Assembly (NCBI GenBank): GCA_040081205.1
Contig: JBEBHE010000185.1
Coordinates: 1-9,251 of the forward strand
Direction: 5' to 3'
Length of the DNA stretch: 9,251 bases
Source of the DNA: UBA5216 sp040081205
GTDB lineage: Bacteria > Pseudomonadota > Gammaproteobacteria > Burkholderiales > SG8-41
Part shown: positions 1 through 6,118 of the stretch, piece after piece
Layout of the letters: each line of letters begins with the position of its first letter
Numbering within the stretch: position 1 is the first letter of the stretch
The notes under the pieces: model-generated
Told to the model about the DNA's origin: nothing
Database searches by the model: none
The model's input: only the letters and a program-made list of their open reading frames with translations
Made by a program: the position numbers and the translations under genes

Positions 1-1335
1 GGAATCGCGTTCCACTGTCAGCGCGACGGTCTTCTTGACGCCGATGCGAAACAGCAAATTGAGCGCCAGCGCAATGATGGTCGCGAAAGCGAGGGAGGAT
101 GCCACCAGCGGCGCCAGCGCGCCCGGCGCGCCTGCCGCGATCGCCGGAAAAATATCGACCGCTGAGCCGGCGACGATGGCAAGCCCGATGGTGAGCGTGC
201 GACGGATATCGAGCAGCCGTGATGTCATTACCTGCAAGCCGTTAATGATGATGAAGCATGCGGCGAACAGCAGACCCGCCGCCATTACTGAACGCGGCAT
301 GATAGCCAGCAGCGCTGCGATCTTGGGCATGATGCCCAGTATGATGAAGATCGCCCCCACCGCATAAGCGACATGGCGGCTGGCAATGCCGGTGGCGGCG
401 GCAACGCCCACTGACGGTGTTGCTGTGTTGGTGCCGACGCCGCCCGCCAGGCCCGCGAGCGCGGTAGTGAGGCCGTCGCCGAGTACGCCGCGCGCAACCG
501 ATCGCGGTTCGGGACGCGCCCATTCGGCATCGTTCATGCGCTGGCACATGGCGATCGTTCCCACGGCCTTCATCGCGGCGGCAAGGCTTGCAATGGCAAA
601 GGTAATCGCGATAGTGAGATCGAACGACCACGATGTGTGAGCCAAAGTGGGCAGGGCAATCCAGGGCGCAGCTGCTAGGCTTGCCGTTTGTGTCGTATCG
701 AACAATCCGGCCATGGCGGCCGCGACATACCCCGCCGCAAGTCCAATAAGCGCACATAGCATTTTTGCGGCGCCCTTGCCCCACACATTGAGCGCGACCA
801 TGATGCCGAGCGTGAGTCCCGCGACCAACCATTCTTCGTTTTGTACGGTTGGCGCGCTTGTGCCGTACATCGTGCGTACGCCCGCAATGCCGGCAGTGAT
901 GCCGATCATGAATACCACCAGTCCCGAGAGTTCGGTGGGCAGGAATGCGCGCAGTCGCGACAGCGTGCGGGATATCACGGCTTCCAGTACGCCCGCGAAC
1001 AATGTCATGCCGAATAGCAGTGGCAGCCCGCCTGCTTTTACCGCCAGTGCGGAGGCACTGAAATAGGTTGCGGTGAAGGTGCTGGGACACATGAAGCCGC
1101 TGCCTACGGGGCTTGCACGCGAAGATTGTATGAAGGTGCCTATGCCCAGCACTACCAGCCCGACCGATAACAACTCCACCGTGGCCGATACGGAAACGCC
1201 GGCCATTTTGAAAATGACCAGCGGGTAGATCAAATTAATAGCGATCACGCCGACATGCTGCACGCCATTTAAAACCGTCACGGACAGCGGCGGTTTTTCA
1301 TCGACGCCGTAAATCAGGTCGGGCGGACGCTTCAA
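1..1335 (-). CDS. NCS2-family nucleobase (xanthine/uracil-type) permease, 3' end cut by window
   Basis: This is an inner-membrane transporter of the nucleobase:cation symporter-2 family, which imports purines or pyrimidines with H+ or Na+. The minus-strand frame is open from 1380 to the window edge. With a TTG start at 1335, 445 residues are visible, starting MKRPPDLIYGVDEKPP, which matches the usual N-terminal signature of the family. The rest is a series of hydrophobic helices. Family landmarks are Q26-H27 in the first helix (NGVQHVG) and the segment P307-S-V-G-V-A-A-A-T-G316, a variant of the [QEP]-N-x-G-x4-T NCS2 signature with Ser for Asn. In helix 8, where many members carry a substrate-binding Glu, the sequence reads MKAVGTIAM with Lys at 256, so the substrate may differ from xanthine or uracil. 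It is the last visible gene of the minus-strand block, directly after the STAS gene in the same frame. No ATG or GTG precedes the conserved N-terminus, so the start is uncertain. The family call is firm, the substrate unknown. Confidence 0.85.
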   Translation of the reverse strand, partial: MKRPPDLIYGVDEKPPLSVTVLNGVQHVGVIAINLIYPLVIFKMAGVSVSATVELLSVGLVVLGIGTFIQSSRASPVGSGFMCPSTFTATYFSASALAVKAGGLPLLFGMTLFAGVLEAVISRTLSRLRAFLPTELSGLVVFMIGITAGIAGVRTMYGTSAPTVQNEEWLVAGLTLGIMVALNVWGKGAAKMLCALIGLAAGYVAAAMAGLFDTTQTASLAAAPWIALPTLAHTSWSFDLTIAITFAIASLAAAMKAVGTIAMCQRMNDAEWARPEPRSVARGVLGDGLTTALAGLAGGVGTNTATPSVGVAAATGIASRHVAYAVGAIFIILGIMPKIAALLAIMPRSVMAAGLLFAACFIIINGLQVMTSRLLDIRRTLTIGLAIVAGSAVDIFPAIAAGAPGALAPLVASSLAFATIIALALNLLFRIGVKKTVALTVERDS

Positions 1336-1380
1336 GGAAAATTCGCTGCGATTGAAGCGCGGCCAGGCGACTGACGGACG

Positions 1381-1719
1381 CTAGGCGCGTGCCGCGGCAA
1401 CGGCGTCGTCGCGATTCGGCAATATGGTGAAGAGTTCGGTGAACGAGGCGATATCGAACAGGCGCTTGACTTCGCCGCCGATGCCGCACAGCGCGAGTTT
1501 GCCTTTTGCATTGTCCACCGAGCGCGCGGTGATCAGCAGCGTGCGAAACCCGGCGCTGCTGATGTAGGTGACTTCTTTGAGATCAATAACCAGACGCGCT
1601 GAGCCGTTCTGAATGACGGATGTCAGATGATCGCGCAGTTTTTCGGCGGTGGTGCTATCCACGCGACCCTTTACCGCAACAGCAGTAACAGTGTCTAGAG
1701 AGGCGGTATCGATTTCCAT
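1381..1719 (-). CDS. STAS-domain protein (anti-sigma factor antagonist-like)
   Basis: This is a small cytoplasmic single-domain STAS protein of the SpoIIAA/anti-anti-sigma type. Such proteins bind partner kinases or transporters and are switched by phosphorylation of a Ser or Thr. From the ATG at 1719 it has 112 residues, starting MEIDTASLDT. The typical features are the first strand plus VKGRVDSTTAE, then LVIDLKEVTYISSAGFRTLL, in which ISSAG corresponds to the D-S/T-S-G phosphorylation loop, and the later LALCGIGGEVKRLFD. An upstream TTG at 1782 would add 21 residues, but these look unlike a STAS domain and lie almost on top of a possible -10 box, so I chose the ATG. No clear Shine-Dalgarno site is seen for either. 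No anti-sigma kinase gene is adjacent. It ends with TAG immediately before, and in frame with, the NCS2 permease coding region. Because SulP-type transporters carry STAS domains, a role in regulating the adjacent permease is a reasonable inference. Confidence 0.87.
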   Translation of the reverse strand: MEIDTASLDTVTAVAVKGRVDSTTAEKLRDHLTSVIQNGSARLVIDLKEVTYISSAGFRTLLITARSVDNAKGKLALCGIGGEVKRLFDIASFTELFTILPNRDDAVAAARA

Positions 1720-1784
1720 GGATTCGGCAGTTTTAGGTGAATCGCTGCCCAGCTGGTTCACGTTGCTGGCGCACACTGGCAAAT

Positions 1785-1790
1785 ATCATA
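1785..1790 (-). promoter_or_regulatory. possible -10 box upstream of the STAS gene
   Basis: On the minus strand the sequence reads TATGAT, four of six matches to the -10 consensus plus the invariant final T, inside an AT-rich patch in the gap after the haemoglobin gene. No good -35 element is present at 16-18 bp; TTGCGT lies only 13 bp upstream. If real, it would give the STAS/permease pair its own transcript with a 5' leader of about 55-60 nt before the ATG at 1719. Confidence 0.25.
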
Positions 1791-1820
1791 CCGCAAATCA
1801 ACCACGCAAGGCGCACCGGT

Positions 1821-2228
1821 TTACGCGGGCTGGTTACGCATCCAGTCGGCGGTTTTGTACAGTTGCTGCAGCAGCCAGGCGCGCAGTTTTTCGTCCTCGA
1901 TAACCTCCGTCATCGCCTGTCCCATGCAGGCCATCCACGCGTCGCGCTCGGCAACGCCGATGGCAAACGGGAGGTGGCGGGCGCGTAACATCGGGTGACC
2001 GAATTTGTCGGTGTATAGCGGTGGGCCGCCAAGCCAGCCGGATAAAAACATATAGAGTTTGTCGCGCGAACCACTTAAATCGGCAGGGTGCAATTTGCGG
2101 ATCACGTAATACTCTGGCGCCGTGTCCATCAAATCGTAGAAACGGTCGATCAGTGCGCGTAATTTCGTGTCGCTGCCGATCATCTGGTACGGTGTGACGT
2201 CCGGCCCCGGATGAGAACTCGTGTTCAA
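1821..2228 (-). CDS. Group II truncated haemoglobin (trHbO-type)
   Basis: This is a small haem protein of the 2-over-2 globin fold, 135 residues. Members bind O2 and NO and are linked to O2 handling, NO detoxification or peroxide chemistry in the cytoplasm. Diagnostic positions are visible: Tyr31 in DRFYDLMD (B10), the stretch FLSGWLGGPPLY at 61-72, the proximal haem-ligand His85 in LRARHLPF (F8), and Trp98 in ERDAWMACM (G8), the hallmark of group II. The length is normal for the family. The best start is TTG at 2228, because TAAGG lies 8 nt upstream and VTPYQMIG, the usual beginning of these proteins, follows within a dozen residues. The first ATG, at codon 16, would remove that conserved segment. 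It lies 52 bp after typA on the same strand and is probably cotranscribed with it. Family assignment is strong; the physiological ligand cannot be read from sequence. Confidence 0.93.
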   Translation of the reverse strand: MNTSSHPGPDVTPYQMIGSDTKLRALIDRFYDLMDTAPEYYVIRKLHPADLSGSRDKLYMFLSGWLGGPPLYTDKFGHPMLRARHLPFAIGVAERDAWMACMGQAMTEVIEDEKLRAWLLQQLYKTADWMRNQPA

Positions 2229-2250
2229 CGCGAGTGCCTTATCGCGAGTG
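2229..2250 (-). repeat. Direct repeat of an 8-mer flanking the haemoglobin ribosome-binding site
   Basis: CACTCGCG (minus strand) occurs twice, at 2243-2250 and 2229-2236, with the TAAGG site between the copies and a 14-nt period. The second copy abuts the TTG start. It may be a chance duplication or a binding site controlling translation or transcription. Confidence 0.4.
2237..2241 (-). promoter_or_regulatory. Shine-Dalgarno site deciding the TTG start of the truncated haemoglobin
   Basis: The minus strand reads TAAGG, followed by an 8-nt spacer and TTG at 2228. An in-frame TAG lies upstream at 2253-2255. No ATG or GTG lies between that stop and the TTG, so this site supports the non-ATG start. 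Confidence 0.6.
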
Positions 2251-2280
2251 AGCTATGCCTTGAGAAGGCGCGCCGCTGGC

Positions 2281-4101
2281 TTACGCTGCGGCGCGGGACG
2301 CGCGCTTGCGATCCTGCTCCAGCAAAAAGCGTTTGCGTATGCGAATCGACTTCGGCGTAATTTCCACCAGTTCGTCATCGGCGATAAATTCAATCGCGGA
2401 TTCCAATGTTACTTGTATCGGCGGCACCAGGCGCACGGCTTCATCGGTGCCGGAGGAGCGCACGTTGGTCAACTGTTTGCCCTTGATCGGATTGACCACC
2501 AGGTCATTATCGCGGCTATGGACGCCGATGACGATGCCTTCATATAGCGGATCGCCGGGGCTGGCGAACATTTTGCCGCGCTCTTGCAATTTCCAAAGGG
2601 CGTAGGCTACTGCCGGGCCGTTTTCCGACGAGATCAGCACGCCGTTGCGGCGCTCTTCCATGTCGGGTTTCATCGGGCCGTAGTCGTCGAACACATGGCT
2701 CATCAAGCCGGTGCCGCGTGTCATGGTGAGAAATTCTGATTGAAAGCCGATAAGCCCGCGTGCGGGGATGCGGTAGTCGAGCCGCGTGCGGCCCTTGCCG
2801 TCGGATTGCATGTCTTGCAGATCGCCTTTGCGTGTGCCCAGCGCTTCCATCACCGCACCTTGATTGACGTCTTCGCAATCGACGGTGAGCATTTCGTAAG
2901 GCTCCTGCTTTTCACCGTTGATTTCCTTGACGACCACGCGCGGACGCGACACCGCGAGTTCGTAGCCTTCACGGCGCATGTTTTCCAGCAGAATCGTCAG
3001 ATGCAGTTCGCCACGGCCTGATACTTCAAATACATCCGCATCGGAAGTCTCCACCACTTTAAGCGCAACGTTGCTCCGCAACTCGCGTTGCAGCCGTTCG
3101 CGTATCTGGCGGCTGGTGACGTATTTGCCTTCACGGCCTGCGAGTGGTGAAGTATTGACCTGAAAATTCATGGTGAGCGTGGGTTCATCCACTTTGAGCA
3201 GCGGCAGCGCTTCCGGTTTTTCAACATCGGTGAGCGTGACGCCGATGCCGACATCTTCGATGCCGTTAATCAGTACGATGTCACCGGCCGAGGCTTCTTC
3301 GGCGATGGTTCTATCCAGTCCTTTAAAAACCAGTACTTGGCCTACTTTCGCCAATTTGGGCGCTGTGTCTTCGGGGCCGCGCATCACCATCACTTGCTGA
3401 CCGGGGCGGATGCGTCCGCGCGTGATGCGGCCGATGCCGATACGTCCGACATAGCTCGAGTAATCGAGCGAACAGATTTGCAATTGCAGCGGACCATCCG
3501 GATCATCTTCGCGCACGGGTACGTGCTTGATGATCGCTTCAAACAGCGGATCCAGCGTGCCTTCGCGCGCGTTGCTGTCAAGGCTGGCGTAGCCGTTCAA
3601 CGCCGAGGCATAAATCACCGGGAAATCGAGTTGCGCTTCAGTCGCGCCGAGCTTGTCGAATAAATCAAAGGTGTGATTCACCACCCAATCGGGACGCGCG
3701 CCGGGGCGATCAATTTTGTTGACGACGACAATGGGTTTCAATCCCAGCGCCAGCGCTTTGCGCGTGACAAACCGCGTTTGTGGCATGGGGCCTTCGACGG
3801 CATCGACTAGCAACAACACGCTGTCTACCATCGACAGCACGCGCTCGACTTCGCCGCCGAAATCGGCGTGGCCGGGCGTATCAACGATATTGATATGCGT
3901 GCCCTGCCAGCTCACCGCGCAGTTCTTGGCGAGGATGGTGATGCCGCGTTCTTTTTCGATGTCGTTGCTGTCCATCACGCGTTCTTCGATGTGCTGGTGC
4001 GCGGCGAACGTGCCGGATTGGCGTAGCAGTTTATCGACGAGGGTTGTTTTGCCGTGGTCAACGTGGGCGATGATGGCGATATTTCTGATTGCGCGTGGCA
4101 T
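2281..4101 (-). CDS. typA: Ribosome-associated GTPase BipA/TypA
   Basis: This is a translational GTPase of the EF-G/LepA family that binds 70S ribosomes and acts in 50S subunit assembly, especially at low temperature and under stress. It has 606 residues, against 607 in E. coli. The GTPase motifs are all intact: G1 AHVDHGKT at 12-19, G2 GITI at 53-56, G3 DTPGH at 74-78, G4 NKID at 128-131 and G5 SAL at 166-168. Domain II, the EF-G-like III and V domains (for example GRGELHLTILLENMRREGYE) and the BipA-specific C-terminal domain follow, ending in a basic tail RKRFLLEQDRKR. The ATG at 4101 starts the canonical MPRAIRNIAIIAHVDHGKTT; no strong Shine-Dalgarno site precedes it. It heads the minus-strand block with the haemoglobin gene 52 bp downstream. 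It is divergent from rhlE, and both products act on RNA or ribosomes in cold and stress conditions. Identity is very secure. Confidence 0.98.
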   Translation of the reverse strand: MPRAIRNIAIIAHVDHGKTTLVDKLLRQSGTFAAHQHIEERVMDSNDIEKERGITILAKNCAVSWQGTHINIVDTPGHADFGGEVERVLSMVDSVLLLVDAVEGPMPQTRFVTRKALALGLKPIVVVNKIDRPGARPDWVVNHTFDLFDKLGATEAQLDFPVIYASALNGYASLDSNAREGTLDPLFEAIIKHVPVREDDPDGPLQLQICSLDYSSYVGRIGIGRITRGRIRPGQQVMVMRGPEDTAPKLAKVGQVLVFKGLDRTIAEEASAGDIVLINGIEDVGIGVTLTDVEKPEALPLLKVDEPTLTMNFQVNTSPLAGREGKYVTSRQIRERLQRELRSNVALKVVETSDADVFEVSGRGELHLTILLENMRREGYELAVSRPRVVVKEINGEKQEPYEMLTVDCEDVNQGAVMEALGTRKGDLQDMQSDGKGRTRLDYRIPARGLIGFQSEFLTMTRGTGLMSHVFDDYGPMKPDMEERRNGVLISSENGPAVAYALWKLQERGKMFASPGDPLYEGIVIGVHSRDNDLVVNPIKGKQLTNVRSSGTDEAVRLVPPIQVTLESAIEFIADDELVEITPKSIRIRKRFLLEQDRKRASRAAA

Positions 4102-4129
4102 GGCTAGGCTTGCTCAAAAAAAGTGCGCG

Positions 4130-4156
4130 ATTGTAGCATAGACCATGAGATGTCAC
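4130..4156 (-). promoter_or_regulatory. Probable sigma-70 extended -10 promoter of typA
   Basis: On the minus strand there is a -10 box TACAAT (4130-4135) preceded by TGC (4136-4138), the TGn extended -10 motif. GTGACA (4151-4156) resembles the -35 consensus, but the 15-bp spacer is short. An extended -10 makes a perfect -35 less necessary. Transcription would start near 4123, leaving a leader of about 20 nt before the typA ATG. Confidence 0.6.
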
Positions 4157-4318
4157 GACGTAGGTCATTGAATTTTCTGCAAAAGCCGGATTTAAGGCGG
4201 GAATTGATGCAATGCAAAAAACAATAGCAATTTCCGTTGCTTACGAGTATCATCCGCGCACCTCACAGCCCGTATCACTTTGGTTGTTGAGTTGCATCTG
4301 TCCCTGACCCACCCGTTC

Positions 4319-4479
4319 CGGCTTTCCTCTTTCGAGCAGCCGCTACAGCCACGGTTAGCGACGATACCCGTGCGCTGACCGTGCTCGCCTGTCGAACATT
4401 TTTGCGACAGCCGTTCCTTCTTTATTTGCGTGTCCGCGCTTTTTAGACCGCCAGACCCCTGCCATTTTGGGTCTGCGGT
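4319..4479 (+). promoter_or_regulatory. Structured 5' leader of rhlE with three strong hairpins
   Basis: The 414 bp between typA and rhlE hold no convincing gene, but the rhlE-proximal half is full of stems. Hairpin 1: CACGGTTAGCG (4350-4360) pairs with CGCTGACCGTG (4373-4383) over 11 bp, one a U-G wobble, with a 12-nt loop. Hairpin 2: CTGTCG (4389-4394) with CGACAG (4405-4410), 10-nt loop. Hairpin 3: ACCG-C-CAGACCC (4447-4458) with GGGTCTGCGGT (4469-4479), 11 bp with one bulged C and a 10-nt loop. A weaker stem is CGGCT (4319-4323) with AGCCG (4338-4342). In addition, CGCTA (4341-4345) can pair with TAGCG (4356-4360), which excludes hairpin 1. None is followed by a T-run, so they are not intrinsic terminators. 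The last stem ends 36 nt before the ATG. A cis-regulatory leader is the best reading; an overlapping small RNA is possible. No confident promoter was found for rhlE; TATCAT at 4248-4253 is a weak -10 candidate. Confidence 0.5.
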
Positions 4480-4515
4480 GCGCTGTACCTATTGAAAGTA
4501 TGAAAGAAAAATAAC

Positions 4516-5868
4516 ATGTCATTTGACTCTTTAAATCTTGATCCTGCCATTGTGCAGGCTGTTGCCGCTGCGGGTTACACGGAGCCTACCGCTGTGCAGG
4601 CGCAGGCGATTCCTGCCGCTGTTGCCGGGGCCGATTTGATGGTCTCCGCGCCGACAGGCACGGGCAAGACCGCCGCGTTTGTGCTGCCCGCATTGCAACG
4701 TATCGGCGTGGCGCCCGCAAAGCACGGTCGCGGCCCGCGCGTACTCGTGTTAACGCCGACGCGCGAACTCGCGCTCCAGGTCACGTCTGCCGTGTCCAAA
4801 TACAGCAAGGGCATGCGCCATGTGCGCATCGGCACCGTGCTGGGCGGCATGCCGTACCCGAAGCAACGCAAACTGCTCGACAGTCCGCTGGATATTCTGG
4901 TGGCGACACCGGGCCGCCTGATTGATTTCATGGAGCAGGGAAAAGTTGATTTTTCGCGCCTTGAGTTGCTGGTGCTCGACGAAGCCGATCGCATGCTCGA
5001 CATGGGTTTTATCAAACCGGTTGAGATGATTGCTGCGGCCACACCGCCCACGCGCCAGACATTGCTGTTTTCAGCCACGCTTGATGGCGGTATTGGCCAG
5101 CTCGGCAAACGCCTGCTGCGTGATCCGAAGTTGATTGAAGTCGCCGCACCCAAAGCGCGTCACGAAAACATCGAACAGCGCCTGCATTATGTTGACGACG
5201 GCAGCCACAAGTCGAAGCTGCTTGATCATTTTCTGCGCGATGTCGATCTCGGCCAGGCGATTGTGTTTACCGCCACCAAGCGTGGCGCGGATCGTCTTGC
5301 CAGCAAGCTCTACGAAGACGGCCACGCCGCCGCGGCCCTGCATGGCGACATGAATCAATCGCAACGCAATCGCACTATTGCCAAAGTACGCAGCGGCAAT
5401 GTGCGCGTGCTGGTGGCTACTGATGTTGCCGCGCGCGGTATCGATGTGCCGACGATTTCGCACGTCATCAATTACGATCTGCCGAAAGTTGCCGAAGACT
5501 ATGTGCATCGCATCGGACGCACTGGACGCGCGGGCCTGAACGGCATCGCGATTTCGTTTGCCGCGCCGGACGATAGCTGGCAAGTGCGCCAGATCGAACG
5601 TTATACTGGCCATTCTATTTCCACCCATGTCATCGTCGGCCTTGAACCCAAAGTGCCGCAACGCAGCTCGCACAAACCGGCGCCGCGTTTCAACAAAGCC
5701 GGTAAGAGCGGTGGTGGTGGCTATAAAGGCCGCAGCGCGAGTGCTGGTGCGGGCGCTGGACGTCCGGCGGGCCGCTGGAACAAGCCTGCGGCGGCCGGTG
5801 GCGCGCCCGGTGCTGGTGCGGGACGCGGCAAACCTGAGCGTTCGTATTCGTCGTTTCGCGCGCGCTAG
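4516..5868 (+). CDS. rhlE: DEAD-box ATP-dependent RNA helicase, RhlE type
   Basis: This is an ATP-dependent RNA helicase that unwinds short RNA duplexes in ribosome assembly, RNA decay and cold adaptation. It has 450 residues with the full motif set: Q motif region PTAVQAQ (24-30), I APTGTGKT (45-52), Ia PTREL (81-85), Ib TPGR (131-134), II DEAD (155-158), III SAT (186-188), V ATDVAARGID (301-310) and VI HRIGRTGR (331-338). The catalytic core ends near 380. From there a low-complexity tail rich in Gly, Ala, Arg and Lys runs to FRAR, as expected for an RNA-binding extension of RhlE proteins. ATG at 4516 gives the normal MSFDSLNLDP start; upstream purines (GAAAG) give only a weak ribosome-binding site. 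It is monocistronic by layout, divergent from typA, and carries the structured leader described separately. RhlE is the best subfamily call; related DEAD-box paralogues cannot be wholly excluded. Confidence 0.95.
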   Translation: MSFDSLNLDPAIVQAVAAAGYTEPTAVQAQAIPAAVAGADLMVSAPTGTGKTAAFVLPALQRIGVAPAKHGRGPRVLVLTPTRELALQVTSAVSKYSKGMRHVRIGTVLGGMPYPKQRKLLDSPLDILVATPGRLIDFMEQGKVDFSRLELLVLDEADRMLDMGFIKPVEMIAAATPPTRQTLLFSATLDGGIGQLGKRLLRDPKLIEVAAPKARHENIEQRLHYVDDGSHKSKLLDHFLRDVDLGQAIVFTATKRGADRLASKLYEDGHAAAALHGDMNQSQRNRTIAKVRSGNVRVLVATDVAARGIDVPTISHVINYDLPKVAEDYVHRIGRTGRAGLNGIAISFAAPDDSWQVRQIERYTGHSISTHVIVGLEPKVPQRSSHKPAPRFNKAGKSGGGGYKGRSASAGAGAGRPAGRWNKPAAAGGAPGAGAGRGKPERSYSSFRAR

Positions 5869-5906
5869 TATTAAGTCCTTCGCGCTCGTGCATGATGGAA
5901 AGTGCT

Positions 5907-5999
5907 ATGTGTAAAAAGTCATTAAAAACAAATACTTGCTGTCCGCTTCGGCGGGCAATAAGGTTGTGGCGCAGACCGCCTAAACGCGTGAAGCGTTAA
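5907..5999 (+). CDS. Possible small ORF encoding a 30-residue highly basic peptide
   Basis: An ATG at 5907, preceded by GGAA (5898-5901) at about 5 nt, opens a 30-codon frame ending in TAA (5997-5999). It begins MCKKSLKTNTCCPLRR and ends WRRPPKRVKR, with twelve Lys/Arg, three Cys and no acidic residue. In-frame ATGs at 5892 and 5895 could extend it by up to five residues. I do not recognise it. It lies 38 bp after rhlE on the same strand and its middle codons form the UUCG-loop hairpin. A GC-rich hairpin region translated by chance can also look Arg-rich, so this is a candidate only. Confidence 0.2.
   Translation: MCKKSLKTNTCCPLRRAIRLWRRPPKRVKR
5940..5957 (+). other. Hairpin with a UUCG tetraloop downstream of rhlE
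   Basis: TGTCCGC (5940-5946) pairs with GCGGGCA (5951-5957), seven pairs including one U-G, closed by the loop TTCG in the extra-stable C(UUCG)G context. No U-tract follows, so it is not a standard intrinsic terminator. It could protect the 3' end of the rhlE transcript or assist Rho-dependent termination (inference). The rest of the gap up to the next gene contains only weak stems (GGCG/CGCC at 5968-5980, AACGC/GCGTT at 5983-5997). Confidence 0.5.
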
Positions 6000-6011
6000 C
6001 AATACTGTGAA

Positions 6012-6040
6012 TTGACACGGATCAAGTCGCGTGTGAGTTA
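6012..6040 (+). promoter_or_regulatory. Candidate promoter of the Bug gene
   Basis: TTGACA at 6012-6017 is a perfect -35 consensus. At 17 bp the -10 position reads GAGTTA (6035-6040), a poor match, so the promoter may need an activator. Two copies of ATTGCTG (6040-6046 and 6052-6058) follow directly at a 12-bp period and could belong to an operator. Confidence 0.35.
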
Positions 6041-6105
6041 TTGCTGAGAGTATTGCTGGTAAGCTTGTAACGCTGAGTATTTCGAGCTCACTTAAAAATA
6101 CTTTT

Positions 6106-6112
6106 GGAGGAG
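6106..6112 (+). promoter_or_regulatory. Strong Shine-Dalgarno site of the Bug gene
   Basis: GGAGGAG lies 6 nt before the ATG at 6119. This fixes that ATG as the start and rules out the in-frame TTG at 6104, which overlaps the site itself. It is the best ribosome-binding site in the window. Confidence 0.85.
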
Positions 6113-6118
6113 CAAATC

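Noticed and set aside
242..1090. Long minus-strand frame of 282 codons inside the permease region
   Set aside because: It encodes a His/Arg/Cys-rich product without any fold. It is an out-of-frame shadow of the permease, whose own frame is open through the whole region and gives a clear NCS2 protein.
1720..1782. Upstream TTG start for the STAS protein
   Set aside because: It adds 21 residues unlike the family, lacks a ribosome-binding site, and would start close to the likely transcription start.
2257..2269. GCCTT/AAGGC hairpin between typA and the haemoglobin gene as a terminator
   Set aside because: It has only five base pairs and no T-run on the minus strand; the genes are probably cotranscribed.
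4285..4378. Possible leader ORF starting at a TTG before rhlE
   Set aside because: It has no ribosome-binding site, no recognisable product, and lies over strong stems that explain the sequence better.
4447..4479. Hairpin 3 of the rhlE leader as an intrinsic terminator
   Set aside because: No U-tract follows; the sequence continues GCGCTGTACC before the start codon.
5071..5673. 200-codon open frame antisense to rhlE
   Set aside because: It lies fully opposite the conserved helicase core, has no recognisable domain or ribosome-binding site, and is explained by GC-rich codon bias.
6104..6118. Upstream TTG start for the Bug protein
   Set aside because: The TTG lies within the Shine-Dalgarno site and would place charged residues before the signal peptide.
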